Assembly: GCF_023156195.1 (NCBI RefSeq)
Contig: NZ_JAKUKA010000001.1
Coordinates: 3,224,001 to 3,288,000 of the forward strand
DNA length: 64,000 bases
Direction: 5' to 3'
Origin: Chitinophaga sedimenti
Lineage (GTDB): Bacteria; Bacteroidota; Bacteroidia; Chitinophagales; Chitinophagaceae
Shown: positions 29,101 through 40,109 of the stretch, one piece after another
How positions within the stretch are numbered: the stretch's first letter is position 1
Layout: every line of letters starts with the position of its first letter
The notes under the pieces: generated by a model
Told to the model about the DNA's origin: nothing
The model's input: the letters and a program-made list of their open reading frames with translations, nothing else
Database searches by the model: none
Position numbers and translations under genes: made by a program

Positions 29101-29846
29101 TCCGACACGGCGACGCTGGTGAACATGTTACTGTAATTCTGCGAAAACTTGTAGCCATCGATGCCGGGCGTATGCACTTTATTGATGGTGATAAAACTGA
29201 TCGGGTTGGGCGTATTGAACCAGGTGGCCACATCCGCGGTGAGCGCGATGTGGGTATTATCGGGCACTTTAAAGCTGCCGGTGTTCAACGCGACTGTTTG
29301 CAAGGAGTTGTACTCCCCTTTAAATCCGCCTACGTGAAAAACCAGCGAAGTATCTGCCGCGGTGGAGACTTTGGAGGTACCTTCAAACTTAGCCATGATG
29401 TAACCGCTGTTCCAGCTCCAGAACATACCGCTTAATGGATCCAGCGCGCCCGTTTGCGCGCCGCTTACGTTCCGGATGCTATCTACCCCAATCGTGAACG
29501 ACATGCCCGTATAATCGCCGAATGGCACGTTTGCGATAGTCAGCTTTTTGGATTCGGGTACGGCTTCATCGACAAAGTAATATTGGCCGTTGATGCGTAC
29601 TCTGGAACCGTCGGCCCTGGTAAAAGTGAAATTACTGAGGTAGTATTTGAATGCGGTCACCGTAAAGGGTTGACCTAGAGCGTTCGTATAGCTGGTATTG
29701 GCCAGGGCGAGCGGCGCCTGGTTTACTTTATGCTGAATGCTGACGGTAATCGTACTGCGCGTCGTCTCCTCATCTTTCTGGCAACCCGGCCCCCAGATAA
29801 GGAGCAGGAGCATGATCAGGCAATAGCGGTTTACAGGCTGGGTCAT
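29097..29846 (-). CDS. MbnP family lipoprotein
   Basis: 249 residues from the ATG at 29844-29846. The lipoprotein signal (MTQPVNRYCLIMLLLLIWGPGC) is followed by a beta-sandwich domain of the MbnP type. Family marks are ALGQPFTVTAFKYYLSNF, FTIGVDSIRNVSGAQTGALDP and MFWSWNSGYIMAKFEG, with the conserved tryptophans. MbnP proteins bind copper through a site that in the characterised pair includes a kynurenine derived from Trp. It is first in a two-gene unit with the di-haem protein. It lies in the outer envelope by signal type. There is no methanobactin precursor or uptake gene in the window. Confidence 0.82.
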   Translation of the reverse strand: MTQPVNRYCLIMLLLLIWGPGCQKDEETTRSTITVSIQHKVNQAPLALANTSYTNALGQPFTVTAFKYYLSNFTFTRADGSRVRINGQYYFVDEAVPESKKLTIANVPFGDYTGMSFTIGVDSIRNVSGAQTGALDPLSGMFWSWNSGYIMAKFEGTSKVSTAADTSLVFHVGGFKGEYNSLQTVALNTGSFKVPDNTHIALTADVATWFNTPNPISFITINKVHTPGIDGYKFSQNYSNMFTSVAVSE

Positions 29847-29909
29847 AAAGCTGGTTTGTATCCTGAAGGTACGATGAATTTGCCGGATTGGTGGCCTGCG
29901 TTGGCCGAT

Positions 29910-29946
29910 AAAAAAAGCGCGCCTGCCGATTTGTTGGCAGGCGCGC
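29910..29946 (-). terminator. Strong terminator of the fucose-type operon
   Basis: GCGCGCCTGCC (29917-29927), eight-base loop, GGCAGGCGCGC (29936-29946), an 11-bp perfect stem. On the minus strand seven T follow (complement of 29910-29916). It lies 22 bases after the fucP stop. Confidence 0.85.
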
Positions 29947-29967
29947 AAAGCGTTTTATGACAGGGCA

Positions 29968-31265
29968 TTAAAGTGCCCGGTCGAGCTTATATCCTTTGGT
30001 GGCGAACCAGAATACCACGGCGAAGCAGAACAGCGGTACCAGGTAGGCCATTTGGATGTTAGAGGCGTCAGAAATAAGACCCATCAACGGCGGGCAAATA
30101 GCGCCACCTACGATAGACATGATGATCAGCGAAGAGCCCAATTTAGCGTCCGCACCCAGGCCATCAATACCCAATGCAAAAATGGTAGGGAACATGATAG
30201 ACATGAAGAACGGTACCGCCAATACGGTCCATACGGCCACATTGCCTTTAGTGGTCATCGCAATAATCAGCAACAATACGTTTACAGCAGCGTAAATTGC
30301 CAGCAAGGTTGGTGGTTTTACCAGGCGCATCAAACCAGTACCTACAAAGCGGCCGATCATGAAACCGGTGCCTGCCACGGATCCCAGTAACAGGGCCGCA
30401 TCCTTTTCGCTGATCCCTGCCGAAAATTTAGCAAAGCGGATAAAAAATGCATTCACACCTACCTGTGCACCGATGTAAAAAAACTGTGCGATCACTGCGG
30501 CTACCAGGTGTTTGTGACGGAGAATCCCCCTTTGGACCCGGTCGCATCTATCTCCGGATTATCCTGCTCTTTTACATCCGGCATTTTGGTGATGATAAAC
30601 AACACCGCTACGAGCAATACCACGAAACCAATGACCATGTAAGGCATTTTTACGGTTGACGCTTCGCTGGCCTGGTAAGCTGCTAACTGCGCCTGCGACA
30701 TTGCCGCTATCTGCTCATTAGTATACTCTGTACCGGACAAGATATACTTCAAACCGATGATGGGACCGAGCATAGCGCCCACCCCATTAAAGGATTGTGC
30801 AAGATTCAACCTGAAGGTAGCTGTTTCCGGTTTACCCAAAATGGTTACGTATGGATTGGCCGCTGTTTCCAGGAAAGTTAATCCGCTGGCGATGACAAAC
30901 AATGCCACCAGGAAAAAACTATACTGCCCGGAGTTTGCCGCGGGAATAAACAGGAACGCACCAACTGCATATACCAGCAATCCAAATATAATCCCGGTTT
31001 TATAACCAAACTTTTTCATCACATATCCTGCGGGCATCGCCATCACGAAGTAGGCAAAAAATATGGAGGAATCAATAAAAGATGATTGTGTGTCTGTTAG
31101 CTGGCAGGCTTTTTTAAGGTGCGGGATCAGCACCGGGCTCAGGTTGTGTATGAGCGCCCAGAGAAAAAACAGGCTGGTCACCAGGATAAACGGAAACAGG
31201 TAATTGCCTGTTTTATTGCCGCCCGTGGTGGTGTACGTGGAATTGCTTACTGCGGTTCCGGCCAT
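29968..31265 (-). CDS. fucP: L-fucose:H+ symporter-type MFS permease (frameshifted)
   Basis: Twelve-helix major-facilitator permease of the FucP family. FPFILVTSLFFLWALIHNLSPVLIPHLKKA at the start, LFVIASGLTFLETAANPYVTILG near residue 125 and RLNLAQSFNGVGAMLGPIIG are typical of FucP. The frame breaks at about 30512: ACAAACACC lacks one A (KHLVAAVIAQFFYIGAQVGVNAFF follows). Repaired length is 432 residues. It is the last gene of the minus-strand catabolic operon, right before a strong terminator. The substrate is inferred as L-fucose from family and context; other deoxy- or hexoses are possible for FucP relatives. Confidence 0.87.
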
Positions 31266-31318
31266 AGATCTGTTGTTTTATGTTGTTGTTATAGGTATTT
31301 GTATCAGAATAAAAATAG

Positions 31319-32100
<782 letters not shown>

Positions 32101-32120
32101 TTATGTCGTTTTATTGTGTT

Positions 32121-32938
32121 TTATAGCTTGTAAAAAGTGCGGGCATTGCCACCCATGATCATGCCTACTTCCGACCTGGAGAAGCCGGAGATATAGTTTT
32201 CAAGAATGCCTTTCACCGATTCGTAATCCGCTGCCAGCAAACACACCGGCCAGTCGGACCCAAACATCGTACGGCTGGAGCCAAAGGCGGTGAGCACGAC
32301 TTCGAGCATGGGTGAAAAGTCGTCCTGCTCCCAATGTTCCCAGTCGGCCTCCGTAACCATGCCGCTTAGTTTGCAGTATACATTGTGGTGATGACCGATC
32401 GCACGCATGTGCTGTGCCCAGTCGTGGCTGAGTTCTTTCTTAAAATCGGGTTTGGCAAGATGATCTATGACGAACCGCTGTTCGGGAAACCTGCCTACAA
32501 ATTCCACTACCGCAGGCAATTGATGCGGGTACACCAAAATATCATACGTGAACTTGTACTTGCCGAGCAGCGCAATCCCTCTACAAAAATCTTCCCGCAG
32601 CAGGAAGCGGTCGTCCGCCTCGCCCTGCACAATGTGCCGAAAGCCTTTTAGTTTGGGAAATTGTGCGAAGTGCTGCAGGCGTTCCTCCAGGTTATCGGCC
32701 CGTAAATCGACCCAGCCCACCACGCCTTTGATAAAGTCGTTTTTATCCGCTAAATCGAGCAGGAAGTTGGTTTCTTCTTCTGACTGATCGGCCTGCACGG
32801 CCACGCAGCCGTCCACATGATTAGCAGCCAGTACGGGACCGAGGTCAATCGGCAGAAAATCGCGCTGAATCGGCGGGTCCATCCGGTATCGCGTACCGGA
32901 TCGTAGCGCCAGAAGTGTTGATGGGAATCAATAATCAT
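32121..32938 (-). CDS. Amidohydrolase, probable L-fuconolactonase (frameshifted)
   Basis: COG3618-type TIM-barrel amidohydrolase. The N-terminal metal motif is SHQHFWRYDP; VQADQSEEET, RFVIDHLAKPD and FGSDWPVC (Asp ligand) follow at the expected spacing. At 32883-32886 the minus strand has ACCGGATGG for ACCTGGATGG (protein RDTWMDPPIQRDF), a loss of one T. Repaired length is 272 residues. Characterised members hydrolyse L-fuconolactone and related sugar lactones, which fits the neighbours. The gap to the next gene is 20 bases. Confidence 0.84.
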
Positions 32939-32994
32939 ACGTGAAATACTGTTTGTTTAATGACCAGTGTTGTACCAGCTGCAATAATCGTGGC

Positions 32995-33354
32995 TTATAA
33001 TTCAAATATTTTATCCATTATGAGCCATTTCTCCCCGGGTTTGGCTACGGGCAGGGCCTGCTGGTATTTCCACATCAGCTGTTCCCATTCCTGCACCTTC
33101 GGATTGTTAGCGTCCATCGCACTTTTGCGTTCAAATGAAAAGCTGTCGTTTACTTCCATGATCATGAACAGACGGTTCCCGATCCGGTAGATTTCCATCT
33201 TTTCGATGCCTGCACCGGTGATGCTGGCTTTGATCTCGGGCCATACTTCGCGGTGGTAGTGTTCGTACTCCGCGATCAACGCGGCATCGTCCACCAAATC
33301 CAACGCCAGGCAATATCTATTAACGATCATAATTCGTTGTTTAACTATTTCCAT
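32995..33354 (-). CDS. L-rhamnose/L-fucose mutarotase family protein
   Basis: A RhaM-like small ferredoxin-fold protein. RYCLALDLVDDAALIAEYEHYH has the catalytic His/Tyr region, followed by YRIGNRLFMIMEVND and the conserved terminal W (QEWEQLMWKYQ, KWLIMDKIF). It equilibrates alpha and beta anomers of the deoxyhexose before dehydrogenation. The frame is intact. The first ATG (33352-33354) gives 119 residues and overlaps the upstream hydrolase gene by ten bases; an internal ATG at 33328-33330 gives 111 residues, closer to the family norm. Confidence 0.86.
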   Translation of the reverse strand: MEIVKQRIMIVNRYCLALDLVDDAALIAEYEHYHREVWPEIKASITGAGIEKMEIYRIGNRLFMIMEVNDSFSFERKSAMDANNPKVQEWEQLMWKYQQALPVAKPGEKWLIMDKIFEL

Positions 33355-34196
33355 GCAACAGCCTGCTGACGCGAGGCGCCCAGGCCGTCAATACCCAGTT
33401 CAATCACATCGCCCGCTTTCAGGTATACCTGCGGGTTCATACCCAAACCAACGCCAGCCGGCGTACCTGTAGAAATCACATCGCCCGGGAGCAGGGTCAT
33501 AAACTGGCTGAGGTACGATACGATGAACGGAACTTTGAAGATCAGGTTGGCGGTAGTACCGTCCTGGTATTTATTGCCGTTTACCGTGAGCCACAGGCGC
33601 AGGTTGTTGATATCCTTGATCTCGTCTTTCGTCGCCATCCAGGGACCAAGCGGCGCGAAAGTGTCGCAGCTCTTTCCTTTTACCCATTGGCCGCCCCGTT
33701 CGATCTGGAACTCACGTTCGCTGTAATCGTTGTGCAGGGCATAACCGGCGATATGATCTTCGGCATCTTTCTCTTCGATATAAGCAGCCTTTTTACCGAT
33801 AATAACGGCCAGTTCTACTTCCCAGTCGGTTTTTACACTGTTCTTAGGGATCACGAGGTCATCGTTCGGCCCTACCAGTGCGGTGGTTGACTTAAAGAAA
33901 ACGATAGGTTCTTTGGGAATAGCGGCGTTGGTTTCCTTCGCGTGATCGGCGTAATTAAGACCGATACAAATGATTTTGGAAGGACGCATGATCGGCGAAC
34001 CCAAACGGGTTCCTTCGGCTACTTTGGGGGCAGTGGCGCTATTGGCATTCCACCATTGCTCTAACCGGGCCAGACCATCAGTTTCAAAGAATTTCTCTCC
34101 AAAATCTTCTCCGAAAGAAGATACATCAAACATGCCTTCGCTGGTTACAACACCTGGTTTTTCAGCGCCGGGTAAACCGAACCTTATCAGTTTCAT
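33345..34196 (-). CDS. Fumarylacetoacetate hydrolase family protein, probable 2,4-diketo-3-deoxy-L-fuconate hydrolase
   Basis: An intact 283-residue FAH-fold hydrolase. KIICIGLNYADHAKETNA, PIVFFKSTTALVGPNDD, DWEVELAVIIGKKA and the metal ligands in the E-x-E/D series are typical, with GTPAGVGLGMNPQVYLKAGD near the C terminus. In the oxidative L-fucose pathway the last enzyme of this family splits 2,4-diketo-3-deoxy-L-fuconate into pyruvate and L-lactate, which fits this operon. FAH-fold proteins acting on other beta-diketo acids are the alternative. Confidence 0.85.
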   Translation of the reverse strand: MKLIRFGLPGAEKPGVVTSEGMFDVSSFGEDFGEKFFETDGLARLEQWWNANSATAPKVAEGTRLGSPIMRPSKIICIGLNYADHAKETNAAIPKEPIVFFKSTTALVGPNDDLVIPKNSVKTDWEVELAVIIGKKAAYIEEKDAEDHIAGYALHNDYSEREFQIERGGQWVKGKSCDTFAPLGPWMATKDEIKDINNLRLWLTVNGNKYQDGTTANLIFKVPFIVSYLSQFMTLLPGDVISTGTPAGVGLGMNPQVYLKAGDVIELGIDGLGASRQQAVAWK

Positions 34197-34201
34197 ATCG
34201 T

Positions 34202-34945
34202 TTATTTAAATTTAATTTTTCTCAGTGTTTTTACTTCGAGCCTGCCGTTCCTTACACGCAATTGTTTGGACTCTTTAAATTCGCCATCCATCTTCAAACC
34301 GAAATAGACCATATCGTCCTGCGCCACCATGAGCCAGGGTTCAATGCTGGCAGGAATATAAAACGTTTCATCATCAATAAGTCCGCCGAAAGCGTAATGC
34401 AGTTTCACAGAATCGCCTGGCAGCTGTTCCAGTTTCACGATAAAGTCTTCAATGATCACTCCGGACTTGATATTCTTTTTATACGCTTTTACCAGCGGCT
34501 GATTTTTCAGGAAAGCGCCAAGTCCCATCGGACCTTCGACATACTGCCAGATTTCCCTGGGTGGTGAAGTATGCCAACGCACACGCACAAACGGACTGTC
34601 TGGTATAACATGATAGTAACGCGTCTCCTTATTGCTTTTGATCACGCCGATATAAGCGCTGTTCGGCTTATCCCACACCACGCGGTACAGTGCGGTATCG
34701 GCCCCCTGTTGCAGCAGGTCCAAATCAAATACCTGTTCTGTGCTGTTGAGGTTGCCAAGCGTGGCTTTGATGCGTACTTTACCGGTGTCTTTATCCCTGT
34801 TTTCCAGGGTTACCGTAACACTGCCATCGGGTGTTGCAGGGACAAAAGGAACGGAATCTTTTCCGCTGGTGCTGGTACCGCCGGAGTTACAGGCGGTAGC
34901 GAAGGTGGCCAGGGCCAGTACAAATAATATTGCGTTGCGTTTCAT
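34202..34945 (-). CDS. Lipoprotein of unknown function inside the fucose-type operon
   Basis: 247 residues with a lipoprotein signal (MKRNAILFVLALATFATAC) and a Ser/Thr-rich linker. The mature domain reads as an all-beta fold with many Trp/Tyr (VRVRWHTSPPREIWQYVEGP, IPASIEPWLMVAQDDMVYFGLK). I do not recognise a family or a catalytic motif. It lies five bases upstream of the FAH gene and 16 bases downstream of the second SDR, clearly within the operon, so a role in binding or processing the sugar at the cell surface is plausible. Confidence 0.62.
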   Translation of the reverse strand: MKRNAILFVLALATFATACNSGGTSTSGKDSVPFVPATPDGSVTVTLENRDKDTGKVRIKATLGNLNSTEQVFDLDLLQQGADTALYRVVWDKPNSAYIGVIKSNKETRYYHVIPDSPFVRVRWHTSPPREIWQYVEGPMGLGAFLKNQPLVKAYKKNIKSGVIIEDFIVKLEQLPGDSVKLHYAFGGLIDDETFYIPASIEPWLMVAQDDMVYFGLKMDGEFKESKQLRVRNGRLEVKTLRKIKFK

Positions 34946-34961
34946 AGGGTGGAAAATACGA

Positions 34962-35744
34962 TTAATTGTTCAGTCGTATAAACCCACCATCAATGGCATA
35001 GTCCGAACCCGTAATAAAACCGGCTTCGTCGGAACAGAGGTACAGGCATTGCCAGGCCACTTCGTCCGGTTTGGCCATACGACCTATCGGCTGGGTTTTA
35101 GACAGCTTTTCGAACATTTCCGCTTCGCGGCCGGGGTAGTTTTTGGCGATAAAGCCATCAACGAACGGCGTGTGCACGCGGGCGGGCGAAATGCAGTTGC
35201 AGCGGATGTTATCGGCCAGGTAGTCTTTCGCTACCGACAACGTCATCGTTAACACCGCGCCTTTACTCATCGAATAAGCGAACCTGTCGGGGATGCCCAC
35301 GCTGCTGGCGATAGAGGCCACGTTCAGGATCACGCCACCTCCCTGCTTTTTCATTTGTGCCACGCTGGTGAACATGCAGTTGTACGTGCCTTTCACGTTC
35401 ACATTATATATGCGGTCGAGATCTTGTTCCGATGTAGTTTCCAGCTTGCCGATGTGTGCGATGCCAGCGCAGTTGACGAGAATGTGCAATGCGCCGGAGA
35501 GGTCGACGATCTTGTCCATCACCGCCTGTACGGCTGCCTGCTCGCTCACGTTCACACTATGCACGTAGCCCTGCCCGCCGGCGGCTGCGATGGCAGACAA
35601 GGTTTCCTGTCCGGCCGCTTCGTTCAGTTCCAGGATATGCACCACTGCGCCCTGCCCGGCAAAACATTTTGCCACGGCCTGACCTATTCCGCTACCACCG
35701 CCGGTTACCACGGCAATTTTTCCATCTAATCGAAACAAGTTCAT
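34962..35744 (-). CDS. SDR oxidoreductase, probable 2-keto-3-deoxy-L-fuconate dehydrogenase
   Basis: An intact 260-residue classical SDR. VTGGGSGIGQAVA binds the cofactor, VNCAGIAH follows near residue 87, and the catalytic Ser and Tyr-x3-Lys lie in NVASIASSVG and FAYSMSKGA. CISPARVHTPFVDGF and DYAIDGGFIRLNN complete the fold; the acidic residue at the end of beta-2 (HILELNEAAG) favours NAD. It is the first gene of the minus-strand operon. Assignment to the keto-deoxyfuconate step rests on context. Confidence 0.8.
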   Translation of the reverse strand: MNLFRLDGKIAVVTGGGSGIGQAVAKCFAGQGAVVHILELNEAAGQETLSAIAAAGGQGYVHSVNVSEQAAVQAVMDKIVDLSGALHILVNCAGIAHIGKLETTSEQDLDRIYNVNVKGTYNCMFTSVAQMKKQGGGVILNVASIASSVGIPDRFAYSMSKGAVLTMTLSVAKDYLADNIRCNCISPARVHTPFVDGFIAKNYPGREAEMFEKLSKTQPIGRMAKPDEVAWQCLYLCSDEAGFITGSDYAIDGGFIRLNN

Positions 35745-35857
35745 CTTTTCTTAATTTAAGGGTTCTAAAGTACCTATTTTACAAAGGCGATTACGATCCT
35801 TTTTTACCCGTATTAAATACAATCTTCGCCATTGAGGCGTTCATCAAATCAAATCCG

Positions 35858-36548
35858 GTGAAAAATATATTTATTTCAATACTGTTGCTTGTGCCTGCCG
35901 CCCTGTCGGCGCAGCAAATTCCCTGAACAAATATGGCCTTCCCGTGGTGAATGATATTCGTTTATATCAGCAGCTGGCGGCCAAAGATTCCAATATGCGG
36001 CTAGTAGACGTGGAGGCTATGATCCCGGGCATTGCGAAAGACATCCGATATGCCACGGTGAACAATTTTACGAAACAGGCATTATATAAACAAGCCCGGG
36101 TTTTCCTTCGGTTGCCGGTGGTGAAAGCCCTGCTGGCCGTGCAACAGGAGCTTAACCGATTGGGCTATGGACTTAAAATATTTGATGGATATCGACCGTA
36201 CGCTGCGACCGAAAAAATGTGGGCGATCGTGCCGGACGACCGCTACGCGGCAAACCCGGCCAATGGCTCGGGACATAACCGCGGCGCGGCAGTGGATCTG
36301 ACCATCATCCACCTGAAAACAAAAAAGAAATACAAATGCCCACCGGTTTCGATGATTTTACCGAACGGGCGCACCATAACTACCCGCTAAAAGATAGCAC
36401 CGTGGCCGCAAACCGCCGCCTACTGAAAACAGTAATGGAAAAACATGGCTTTACATCGCTGGAAACAGAATGGTGGCACTATTTTTTCCGTAACCCTAAA
36501 CAATATCCGCTGATGGATATCGCTTTTGAAGATCTGGACGTTAAATAA
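35858..36548 (+). CDS. VanX-type D-alanyl-D-alanine dipeptidase (two frameshifts)
   Basis: An exported M15D-type zinc dipeptidase. A GTG start at 35858 gives a signal peptide (VKNIFISILLLVPAALSAQQ). The zinc/active-site motifs are SGHNRGAAVDLTII (SxHxxGxAxD) and ETEWWHY (ExxWWH) near the C terminus; IFDGYRP is the substrate-binding stretch. Two one-base losses break it: at about 35921 (ATTCCCTGAAC for ATTCCCCTGAAC) just after the signal peptide, and at about 36321 (six A for seven, KTKKEIQMPTGFDD). Repaired length is 230 residues. In a non-glycopeptide-resistance setting such enzymes recycle D-Ala-D-Ala from peptidoglycan. Confidence 0.87.
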
Positions 36549-36561
36549 AAAACCATCGCAT

Positions 36562-37406
36562 ATGAGAAACCTGCTGTTCCTGTTTTTGTTAATCGGCTGT
36601 ACGAAAAGCAACTCCACTAACCCGGACACCTATCCGCAGGAAAAAATGCTGGATGTAGCATATGGCACGGACGCACGTCAGAAAATGGACGTATACCTGG
36701 CCGCAAATCATGATACTACTACCCCGTTCATCGTATTTATCCATGGGGGCGGATGGACGGCCGGCAACAAGGAAGACATGCATGGCTTCCGGGACCATTT
36801 CCTGACCAAAGGCATCAGCAGTGCGAGTATCAGTTACCGTTACGTGAGCGGCAGCGTACATCATGAAGAACTGATGGCCGATGTGACTAAGGCGATCAAT
36901 TTAATTCAGGAGATGGATAACTGGCATTCCCGTAAAACGAAGTTCATCCTTTGCGGTGGCAGTGCCGGTGCGCATATGGCTTTGCTGTACACCTACAAAT
37001 ATGCCTCGCAGGCACAGGTGGGCGCCGTTATATCGATGGCCGGGCCTACAAAACTCGACCAGGTAAAGTTCTGGAATATGCAAAATCTATTGGCCTTATC
37101 GGTGTGGTAAACGCAGTGGCGGGTGCTGCTTATACTACGGGACAACCTGTGAACGCAAAATTTTCACAGGCGAGCCCGATTAACTATGTGGCCAATGTGC
37201 CTACATTGCTGATACATGGTACGATTGATAATATCGTTCCGTACGAGCAGTCGACTTTACTGGAAGCAGAGCTGAAGGCGAAGAGCGTACCGTACAAATT
37301 AGTGCCACTGACCGGTGCGGGACATGATCTGGGGACGGGTAACCTGGCGAATGTGTTGTTGATTTCGAATGAGATTTCAGCGTGGGTGAATAGGTATGGG
37401 AAATAA
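36562..37406 (+). CDS. Alpha/beta-hydrolase lipoprotein, esterase-like (frameshifted)
   Basis: A BD-FAE/carboxylesterase-like alpha/beta hydrolase. A lipoprotein signal (MRNLLFLFLLIGC) leads to the oxyanion-hole motif FIHGGGWTAGNKED near residue 66. The nucleophile elbow is CGGSAGAHMA, the acid is in HGTIDNIVPYEQS, and the His is in GAGHDLG. At 37069-37074 TTCTGG stands for TTCCTGG (protein VKFLEYAKSIG). Repaired length is 281 residues. It follows the VanX gene by 13 bases on the same strand. The substrate is unknown; small acyl esters are usual. Confidence 0.85.
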
Positions 37407-37432
37407 AAAGGCCGGGCGCCAATGGCCCGACC
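37403..37432 (-). terminator. Terminator of the leucine operon
   Basis: GGCCGGGC pairs with GCCCGACC around a short loop. On the minus strand the stem is followed by TTTTTATTT. It lies about 28 bases after the leuA stop. Confidence 0.7.
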
Positions 37433-37459
37433 CTCACTTATACGTTGGCTGATTATGTC

Positions 37460-38964
37460 TTAGTAGATCTTGTTCAGGGCATCGACATAAGCATGAACAG
37501 ATGCATTTACAATGTCGGTGGAAGTGCCGAAACCGTAATAGGATTTACCTGCGTGCTTTACGTGCATATTTACTTTACTCACATCTTCACTGCCGCCGTG
37601 CATAGACTGGATGCTGAACTCATCCAAAGTAATATCATCTTTAATGATCTCATGGATCGCGTTGATGGTTGCGTTCACCGGACCATTGCCCGCTGCGCTC
37701 GCCTCTTTCTCTTCACCATTGATCTTCAATTTCACGGTCGCCATCGGACGCAGGGGATCACCACAGACAACCTGCAATAAAGTTACTTTAATTGCACCTT
37801 CCGCGTAGACTTTTTCCTGGCCGTCGCCCATTAACATTTGAAGGTCGTGGTCGCTTATTTCTTTCTGCTTATCGGCTACTTCCGGAAGCGCTGGTACACT
37901 TCGTCGAGGTTCACTTTATCGATCTTATAGCCCAGCCTTTCCAGGTGATGTTTCAACGCGTGGCGGCCACTGCGGGCAGTAAGAATAATAGAATTCGGAT
38001 TGATGCCGAGATCTTCCGGATCGAGGATCTCGTAGTTCTCGCGATGCTTGAGTACGCCATCCTGGTGAATACCGGAGCTGTGCGCAAACGCATTGCGACC
38101 AACGATTGCCTTGTTCGCCTGTACGGGCATACGCATCATGGTGCTTACCAGGTTGCTGATGCCATAAATACGTTTAGAGTTGATGCCGGTGTTGTAACCC
38201 AGGCCATGGTGCGTTTTCAGGATCATAGCCACTTCTTCCAGCGATGTGTTACCTGCTCTTTCACCAATACCATTGATGGTACACTCTACCTGCCTTGCAC
38301 CGTTCATAATGCCGGCGATAGAGTTGGCGGTGGCCACACCGAGGTCATTGTGACAGTGTACAGAAATGATGGCCTTATCGATGTTAGACACATTATCCAC
38401 CAGGTATTTGATTTTTGCACCGTATTGGTCGGGCAGACAATAACCATTGGTGTCCGGTATGTTTACCACAGTAGCGCCGGCAGCGATGACCGCTTCGATC
38501 ATGCGGGCAAGAAATTCATTGTCTGCACGGCCGGCATCTTCTGCATAAAACTCTACATCATCGGTGAATTTGCGGGCATACTTAACCGCATCTACGCCAC
38601 GTTGCAGGATCTCATCGCGGGTACTGTTGAATTTATACTTGATGTGCATGTCGGAAGCGCCGATACCGGTGTGGATACGGCCACGTTTTGCAAAACGCAG
38701 GGCTTCCGCAGCAGCGTCAATATCTTTTGTATTGGCGCGGGTAAGCGCGCAAATAATGGGTTCTGATACCGCTTTGGATATTTCCACTACGCTCTGGAAG
38801 TCGCCAGGGCTGGAAATAGGAAAACCAGCTTCAATTACATCTACGCCTAACGCCTCCAGCTCTTTCGCTACTTCAATTTTTTCAACAGTGGTCAGCTGGC
38901 AGCCCGGCACTTGTTCACCATCGCGCAGGGTGGTATCGAAAATATAGACTCGGTTTTTATCCAT
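37460..38964 (-). CDS. leuA: 2-isopropylmalate synthase (frameshifted)
   Basis: First committed step of leucine synthesis: acetyl-CoA plus 2-oxoisovalerate gives 2-isopropylmalate. The catalytic TIM barrel starts with [15 protein letters not shown] and contains [14 protein letters not shown] with the metal-binding His pair and the [12 protein letters not shown] loop. After a linker the C-terminal LeuA dimer/regulatory domain binds leucine for feedback control. The frame breaks at 37879-37882: TTCCGGAAG for TTCCTGGAAG on the minus strand (protein [13 protein letters not shown]), between the two domains, so the sequence falsely suggests two genes. Repaired length is 501 residues. It is the last gene of the operon. 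Confidence 0.94.
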
Positions 38965-38996
38965 TGTTAGTGTGTTTTTCGAATAATTTATCTGGA

Positions 38997-40075
38997 TTAG
39001 TTCAGGTTGTCCAATACTTTGGCGCCCATTGCATCTGTACCGAGAATGAACTCGTTGGCAGTGTGTTTGGTCGCAATGTCCATGGTGCGGTAGCCCTGGC
39101 GCAGTGTGGCGTCTACGGCTTTGATCACGCGCTGTGATTCATCTTTCAAACCGAAAGAAATATCGAGCAGCAGCGCAGCGCTCAGGATAGAGGCCAGCGG
39201 GTTCGCCAGACCTTTACCCGCGATATCGTGCGCAGAGCCGTGTATGGGTTCGTAGAAGCCGATAGCGTCGCCAACGGAGGCAGATGCGAGCATGCCCATA
39301 GAGCCTGCAATCTGCGATGCTTCGTCGGTGAGGATGTCACCGAACAGGTTGCCGGTTACCACCACATCAAAACGTTTCGGATCTTTAATCAGCTGCATCG
39401 CCGCGTTGTCGATGAACATGTGTTCTGTTTCCACATCGGGATACTCTTTTGCAATTTCCTGCACTACTTCTCTCCACAACCGGGAGGCTTCGAGCACATT
39501 CGCTTTATCTACAGAGCAGAGGCGTTTCTTGCGGGTGCGCGCAGCTTCGTAAGCCATGCGGGCAATGCGTTCTACTTCATACTTATGATAGATCATCAGG
39601 TCGGACGCAGAAGTGCGGTCTTCGCTGCGTTTCTTCTCACCAAAATAAACATCACCTGTCAGTTCGCGGAAGAAGAGGATATCAGCTCCCTGGAGAATTT
39701 CCGGTTTGATGCTCGAAGCCTGCAGCAGGTCGTCGAACAATTTAATCGGGCGCAGGTTGGCATATAAACCAAGCTCTTTGCGGATTTTCAGCAGCCCCTG
39801 TTCAGGACGCACTTTCAATGTAGGATCATTATCGTACTTAGCGTGACCGATCGCGCCAAACAGGATAGCGTCGCTTTTGCGTGCTTTTTCCAGCGTTTCG
39901 TCGGGCAGCGGGTTGCCGGTAGCTTCGATCGCTACGTGGCCCATGATGCCTTCGTCAAACGTAAACGTGTGTTTGTAGTTTGTTGCAATTACTTCCAGTA
40001 CCTTTTTGCCCCAGGAAGTTACTTCCTGTCCGATGCCGTCTCCGGGTATTACCAGTATCTTTTTTCTACTCCCAT
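38997..40075 (-). CDS. leuB: 3-isopropylmalate dehydrogenase (frameshifted near the start)
   Basis: Oxidative decarboxylation of 3-isopropylmalate to 2-oxoisocaproate with NAD+. [11 protein letters not shown] at the N terminus, [22 protein letters not shown], and the metal/NAD region [26 protein letters not shown] are diagnostic, as is [14 protein letters not shown]. At 40060-40065 a run of six T (A on the coding strand) stands for seven, so the frame is lost after MGVEK. Repair gives [14 protein letters not shown] and 359 residues. It lies 34 bases after leuD and 32 before leuA. Confidence 0.95.
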
Positions 40076-40109
40076 TGTTTGTAACAGTGCTTGAGTGGTA
40101 TGATTTGAT

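Noticed and set aside
35749..35857. Divergent promoter between the sugar operon and the VanX gene
   Set aside because: No TAnnTTTG box with correct spacing was found on either strand, so none was annotated.
36951..37406. A separate small hydrolase
   Set aside because: It is the C-terminal half of the esterase started at 36562; the catalytic acid and His are here and the nucleophile is in the first half.
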